From: DAIDKA01 sp035503515
Lineage (GTDB): Bacteria > Pseudomonadota > Gammaproteobacteria > Steroidobacterales > Steroidobacteraceae
Length of the DNA stretch: 64,000 nucleotides
Assembly: GCA_035503515.1 (NCBI GenBank)
Contig: DATJTJ010000129.1
Span: 46,624 to 110,623, forward strand
Direction: 5' to 3'
The notes under the pieces are model-generated. The model searched no databases. It saw nothing but the letters and a program-made list of their open reading frames with translations, and was not told where the DNA came from. Position 1 is the first letter of the stretch. Each line of letters starts with the position of its first letter. This document shows, piece by piece, positions 60,699-64,000 of this stretch. The position numbers were made by a program, and so were the translations under genes.

Positions 60699-61974
60699 CG
60701 TCACCCACACCCTGATCGGCGTCCTGGTGGGGGAGGCGGTTGCGCGCCGGGCGCGGCCGCCCCTGGCGCCGTCGCAGCCGGCGCACGCAGCCTTGCCCGA
60801 GGGCACGTTTCGCCGCCTGATCGTCGTCAGCCTGGCGGTGGCAAGCAACCTGCCCGACGTTGACGTGCTGTACACCAGCTTCGACGGCGGGCCTCTCACC
60901 TACATCCTGCAGCATCGCGGCTATACCCACACGGTGCCGGGCGCGCTGGTGTGCGCGGCACTGCTGTGGTTCGGGTGCCTGCTGTGGATGCGGCTGCGCC
61001 GCCTGCAGGCCACGCCACGCGAACGGGCATGGCTGGCGGCGGCGGCCCTGGCGGGGGTGCTGCTGCACCTGGCCATGGACTACACCAACAACTACGGCGT
61101 GCATCCCTTCTGGCCGTTCTATGACGGCTGGGTATACGGCGACTCGGTCTACATCGTGGAACCGCTGCTGTGGCTCGCCGCGGCACCGCTCATATTCGTG
61201 CTGGAAACACGGACCGCGCGCAGCCTGGTGGCAGTCGCCCTCGCGGTCGCCACGCTGGCCGTGGTCGCCTTCAATCTGGTGCCGACGCCGCTGAGCCTCG
61301 CGTTCGTGGTACTGGGTGCGGCGATGCTCGCGGCGGGACGCTGGCTGCGGCCCGCTGCCGCCCTGGGGTGCGGCCTGGTGCTGTGGCTCGCGGTGACCGC
61401 CGTCTTCGTCATCGCCGGCCGGGTAGCCGCCGGCCGCCTGCAGGCCGCCGCGATGGTACAGTTTCCCGAGGGCCGTACCCTGGATCGGGTCCTGACGCCG
61501 ATGCCCGCGGACCCGGTGTGCTGGGATGCGTGGCTGGTGCAGGCCCGGGCGGGCACGGAGGTGATGCGGCAGGCGCACATATCACTGCTTCCGGGGATGA
61601 TCGCCGTCGGCCGCTGCCGCGGCGTGGACCTCGGCCCTGCGAAGGCGGTGCCACAAGCGCCGGCGCCCGCGGCCGCGCCCGGCATCGAATGGCGAGGGGA
61701 GTTCACGCTGCCGGCGGACCGGATCGCAACGCTGGCAGCGACCCACTGCCGTGCCCGCGCCTTCATGCAGTTCGCGCGGGTACCGATGGCGACCGCCGGC
61801 GACACCGGGTGGTGGCTCGCTGACCTGCGTTTCGGCGCGGGCCGCGGCCGGGGCTTCGCGCAGCTGCATCTGCTCGGGGTGCCGCAGCCCTGTGATTTCG
61901 CGTCCGTGCCTTGGCTGGCGCCGCGGCCGGAACTGCTGGCGCCGGCGGCAGCCGCCGGCACCCGATCCAGATAG
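60691..61974 (+). CDS. YdjM-like membrane metal-dependent hydrolase family protein
   Basis: A membrane protein of about 427 residues of the YdjM/DUF457 type. The N-terminal half has four to six helices and the family motif LQHRGYTHTVPGALV, with DYTNNYGVHPFWPF downstream. The C-terminal third (from about residue 255) is a soluble domain I do not recognise. The family N-terminus is usually MDNVTHTL; here the codons at 60691 read CTG-GAT-AAC-GTC-ACC-CAC, so translation probably starts at CTG 60691, overlapping the ligJ stop. The first standard start is GTG 60727, which would remove the conserved His-containing start. Enzyme activity is unproven. Confidence 0.75.
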   Translation: MDNVTHTLIGVLVGEAVARRARPPLAPSQPAHAALPEGTFRRLIVVSLAVASNLPDVDVLYTSFDGGPLTYILQHRGYTHTVPGALVCAALLWFGCLLWMRLRRLQATPRERAWLAAAALAGVLLHLAMDYTNNYGVHPFWPFYDGWVYGDSVYIVEPLLWLAAAPLIFVLETRTARSLVAVALAVATLAVVAFNLVPTPLSLAFVVLGAAMLAAGRWLRPAAALGCGLVLWLAVTAVFVIAGRVAAGRLQAAAMVQFPEGRTLDRVLTPMPADPVCWDAWLVQARAGTEVMRQAHISLLPGMIAVGRCRGVDLGPAKAVPQAPAPAAAPGIEWRGEFTLPADRIATLAATHCRARAFMQFARVPMATAGDTGWWLADLRFGAGRGRGFAQLHLLGVPQPCDFASVPWLAPRPELLAPAAAAGTRSR

Positions 61975-61982
61975 GGGAGGTC

Positions 61983-63254
61983 ATGTTCCTGAGGCAACTG
62001 TGGGTGCAGGTCCTGCTGGCGACCCTGGCGGGTATCGTCCTGGGCCATTGGTGGCCGCAGCTGGGTGCGGACCTGAAGCCGCTGGGGGACGCGTTCATCG
62101 CGCTGGTGCGCATGCTGATCGCGCCGGTGATCTTCTGCACCGTGGTGCATGGCGTCGCCGCCATGAACGACATGCGCCGGGTCGGGCGCGTGGCGCTGAA
62201 GGCCCTGGTCTGGTTCGAGGCGATCACGACCCTGGCGCTGGTGTTTGCGCTGGTCGCGGTCAATCTGCTGCGTCCGGGTTCGGGGATGCACGTGGTCGCC
62301 AGTGCCCTGGACGTGCAGACGGTCAGCCAGTACACCGCCAAGGCGCATGCCCAGGGCATCGCCCAGTTCCTGCTCGATATCATCCCGGCGACCTTCATGG
62401 AGGCCTTCACCCGCACCGAAGTCCTGCCGGTGCTGTTCGTGTCGGTGCTGTTCGCTGCGGGACTCGCGGCGTGCGGCGACCGGGGCCGCCCGGTGACGGA
62501 CCTGATCGACAGCGTGCGCGAAGTGTTCTTCCGGCTGGTCGGCTTCGTCATGTGGGTCGCGCCGCTGGGCGCGTTCGGGTCCATGGCCTTCACCGTGGGG
62601 CGCTTCGGGACCGGCTCGCTGGTGGCGCTCGGGCGGCTGATCCTGACGCTGTACGGCGTCTCCGCCGTGTTCGTCGTGGTCGTCTTCGGTGCGGTGAGCT
62701 GGTGGTGCGGCATCAGCCTGTGGCGGCTGCTGGGCTACCTGCGCGAGGAGATCATCATCGTCGCCGCCACGACGTCCACCGAAACCGTGCTGCCCCAGCT
62801 GATGCGCAAGCTGCGGGCGCTGGGCTGCGAGGAGACCGTCGTGGGTCTGGTCGTGCCGACGGGCTATTCGTTCAATCTCGACGGCACCTGCCTGTACCTC
62901 GCGACGGTCGTCGTGTTCCTGGCGCAGGCGACGGACACACCGCTGGCGCTTGCAGGGCAGCTGACCATCCTGGCGGTGCTGCTGCTGACCTCGAAGGGAG
63001 CGGCCGGCGTGGCCGGCGCCGCCTTCGTGGTGCTGGCGGCGACGCTGGGCTCGGTCGGCAGCATTCCGGTGTCGGCCATCGCCCTGGTGCTGGGCATCCA
63101 TCGGCTGCTCGCCGAAGCGCTGACCTTCGTGAACCTGATCGGCAACTGCCTCGCGACGCTGGTGGTGGCGCGTTGGGAGGGGGCCCTGGACCGTGAGATG
63201 TTGCAGCGTCGGGTCGGCAGGCGTGCATTGCACGCCCTGGAGTCCGGAACGTGA
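61983..63254 (+). CDS. DctA/GltP-family cation symporter with an altered substrate site
   Basis: A 423-residue member of the dicarboxylate/amino acid:cation symporter family. It has the usual eight-helix plus two-hairpin features: IALVRMLIAPVIFCTVVHG, the serine/threonine-rich hairpin ATTSTETVLPQLM, the sodium-site YSFNLDGTCLYLA and LTSKGAAGVAGAAF. The last substrate helix reads GIHRLLAEALTFVNLIGN (371-388), whereas DctA has GIDRFMSEARALTNLVGN. The Arg that contacts a substrate carboxylate is Leu380 here, and the preceding Asp is His373. It follows the lig cluster by 8 bp, so an aromatic or other non-C4 acid may be the cargo. Confidence 0.87.
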   Translation: MFLRQLWVQVLLATLAGIVLGHWWPQLGADLKPLGDAFIALVRMLIAPVIFCTVVHGVAAMNDMRRVGRVALKALVWFEAITTLALVFALVAVNLLRPGSGMHVVASALDVQTVSQYTAKAHAQGIAQFLLDIIPATFMEAFTRTEVLPVLFVSVLFAAGLAACGDRGRPVTDLIDSVREVFFRLVGFVMWVAPLGAFGSMAFTVGRFGTGSLVALGRLILTLYGVSAVFVVVVFGAVSWWCGISLWRLLGYLREEIIIVAATTSTETVLPQLMRKLRALGCEETVVGLVVPTGYSFNLDGTCLYLATVVVFLAQATDTPLALAGQLTILAVLLLTSKGAAGVAGAAFVVLAATLGSVGSIPVSAIALVLGIHRLLAEALTFVNLIGNCLATLVVARWEGALDREMLQRRVGRRALHALESGT

Positions 63255-63730
63255 ACCCGACGCCCCGCGAACTCATCGCCCGGCTGGGTCTGCAACCGCA
63301 TCCCGAAGGCGGCTGGTTCCGGGAGACGTACCGGTCCGCTGCGTCGGTCGAGGCCCCGCAAGGCCGGCGCAGCGCCGTCACCACCATCTACTATCTGCTG
63401 GAGGGCGCTCGCGCGAGTCCCTGGCATGCGGTGCTGTCGGATGAACTGTGGCATTTCTACCATGGCGCGCCGTCCGAACTGCTGTGTTATGACCCCGCCG
63501 CACGCACGCTGGTCCGCCACCGGCTCACGGACGTGGGCGGCGATGGCGTGCAGGTGGCCGTGATTCCGGCCGGCAGCTGGCAGGCGGTCCGTTGCCTCGG
63601 GGAGTACATGCTGGCCGGCTGCACGGTCGCGCCGGGCTACGAGCAGCATGACTTCCGCTGGGTGCGCGAGCTGCCCGGTCACGAGCAGCACTTCACCGGC
63701 GGGATGAAGGCGCTGGAGGCGCTTCTCTAG
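63251..63730 (+). CDS. DUF985 cupin-like protein
   Basis: A 159-residue cupin_5 (DUF985) protein. Typical motifs are LIARLGLQPHPEGGWFRETYRS, the metal-site-like SPWHAVLSDELWHFYHG, and VAPGYEQHDFRW near the end. The fold suggests a small-molecule or metal-binding protein; no function is established for the family that I can cite. It overlaps the transporter stop by 4 bases. Confidence 0.88.
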   Translation: MNPTPRELIARLGLQPHPEGGWFRETYRSAASVEAPQGRRSAVTTIYYLLEGARASPWHAVLSDELWHFYHGAPSELLCYDPAARTLVRHRLTDVGGDGVQVAVIPAGSWQAVRCLGEYMLAGCTVAPGYEQHDFRWVRELPGHEQHFTGGMKALEALL

Positions 63731-63775
63731 GTTGGAGTATCGTTGGGCTTCGGTCAGCCAATACAGGAGCACCCC

Positions 63776-63880
63776 ATGAGCAAGGGCATGGATCGCAAGA
63801 AGGAAGAGAAGAAGAAGCCGACACGGACGCTGGAGGAAAAGCGCGCCGCCAAGCGCGCCAAGAAGGAAGGGCGCGGCTAG
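63776..63880 (+). CDS. Lysine-rich 34-residue protein
   Basis: ATG 63776 is preceded by AGGAG at 8 bp and the frame ends at TAG 63880. The product (MSKGMDRKKEEKKKPTRTLE, then EKRAAKRAKKEGRG) is half Lys/Arg with an acidic admixture and no hydrophobic core, so it is probably disordered and nucleic acid- or ribosome-associated. Similar tiny charged proteins starting MSKGxDxKKE occur in other proteobacteria, to my recollection. It is 45 bp after the cupin gene. Function unknown. Confidence 0.7.
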   Translation: MSKGMDRKKEEKKKPTRTLEEKRAAKRAKKEGRG

Positions 63881-64000
63881 GAGTCTGGGCGGCAGAGCAT
63901 TTGTAATGCCGATGGCGCGCGGTTTTCACACCGGGCGCACAGAGCACGAGCGCCGTTGCCGCCGGCCCAGCGGCGCCAGGCGCCTGCGAGGGTGCTCGGA
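63881..64000. other. Terminal non-coding stretch
   Basis: The last 120 bases hold no frame I can support and no clear terminator; the GC-rich end contains short inverted GGCGCC elements only. Confidence 0.4.

Noticed and set aside
1..64000. CRISPR arrays, tRNA or rRNA genes, insertion sequences, prophage
   Set aside because: No regularly spaced repeats, cloverleaf candidates, transposase or integrase frames were found on reading both strands; the only mobile element supported is the dcd intein.

Overview
The window is high-GC DNA from a Gram-negative bacterium, most likely a gammaproteobacterium. Gene order supports this: apbC-dcd, a DUF2066/CDP-alcohol transferase/hda string, and valS-holC-pepA facing lptF-lptG. 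A TonB-dependent receptor, type IV pilus motors and a protocatechuate 4,5-cleavage cluster would fit a Steroidobacter-like environmental lineage, but that placement is inference. There are no rRNA or tRNA genes, IS elements, CRISPR arrays or phage modules that I can see, and no recognisable transcription-factor gene anywhere in the 64 kb.

Positions 1-27,416 are a large purine salvage and degradation island. It holds two exported NUP-family (nucleoside phosphorylase-like) proteins, an adenine deaminase, an NCS2 xanthine/urate-type permease translationally coupled to a TonB-dependent receptor, a complete BMP-type nucleoside ABC importer, guanine deaminase, a three-gene Rieske oxygenase module with a glutathione-transferase-like partner, 5-hydroxyisourate hydrolase, XdhABC, the membrane urate oxidase PuuD, OHCU decarboxylase, an AzgA-type purine permease, an M20 hydrolase, the allantoinase PuuE and allantoate amidohydrolase. 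Together they can take adenine and guanine through hypoxanthine/xanthine, urate and allantoin to the ureidoglycolate level. The oxygenase module looks like a dismantled NdmC/NdmD/NdmE-type methylxanthine demethylase: the catalytic subunit has lost its Rieske ligands, and a separate small Rieske protein carries them. Just upstream of it lies a remnant of the 5' end of the adenine deaminase gene.

Positions 27,400-63,880 are mostly chromosomal housekeeping: PilT/PilU motors next to a HEAT-repeat protein kinase; apbC; a dCTP deaminase gene interrupted by a 296-codon HNH intein; DUF3108 and DUF2066 proteins; two CDP-alcohol phosphatidyltransferases; hda; wrbA; acylphosphatase; a lytic transglycosylase; a family-4-like uracil-DNA glycosylase; rimI; cardiolipin synthase; prfC; a MoxR-DUF58-transglutaminase operon; valS, holC and pepA; and lptFG. 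From 55,438 to 60,698 there is a protocatechuate 4,5-cleavage cluster (ligI, ligA, ligB, ligC, ligJ with an aldo/keto reductase). It is followed by a YdjM-like membrane protein, a DctA-family transporter with an altered substrate site, a DUF985 cupin and a 34-residue lysine-rich protein.

The observations most worth pursuing are the split Rieske oxygenase, the dcd intein, the adenine deaminase remnant, the HEAT-kinase/pilus motor linkage and the substrate-site changes in the DctA-like carrier.
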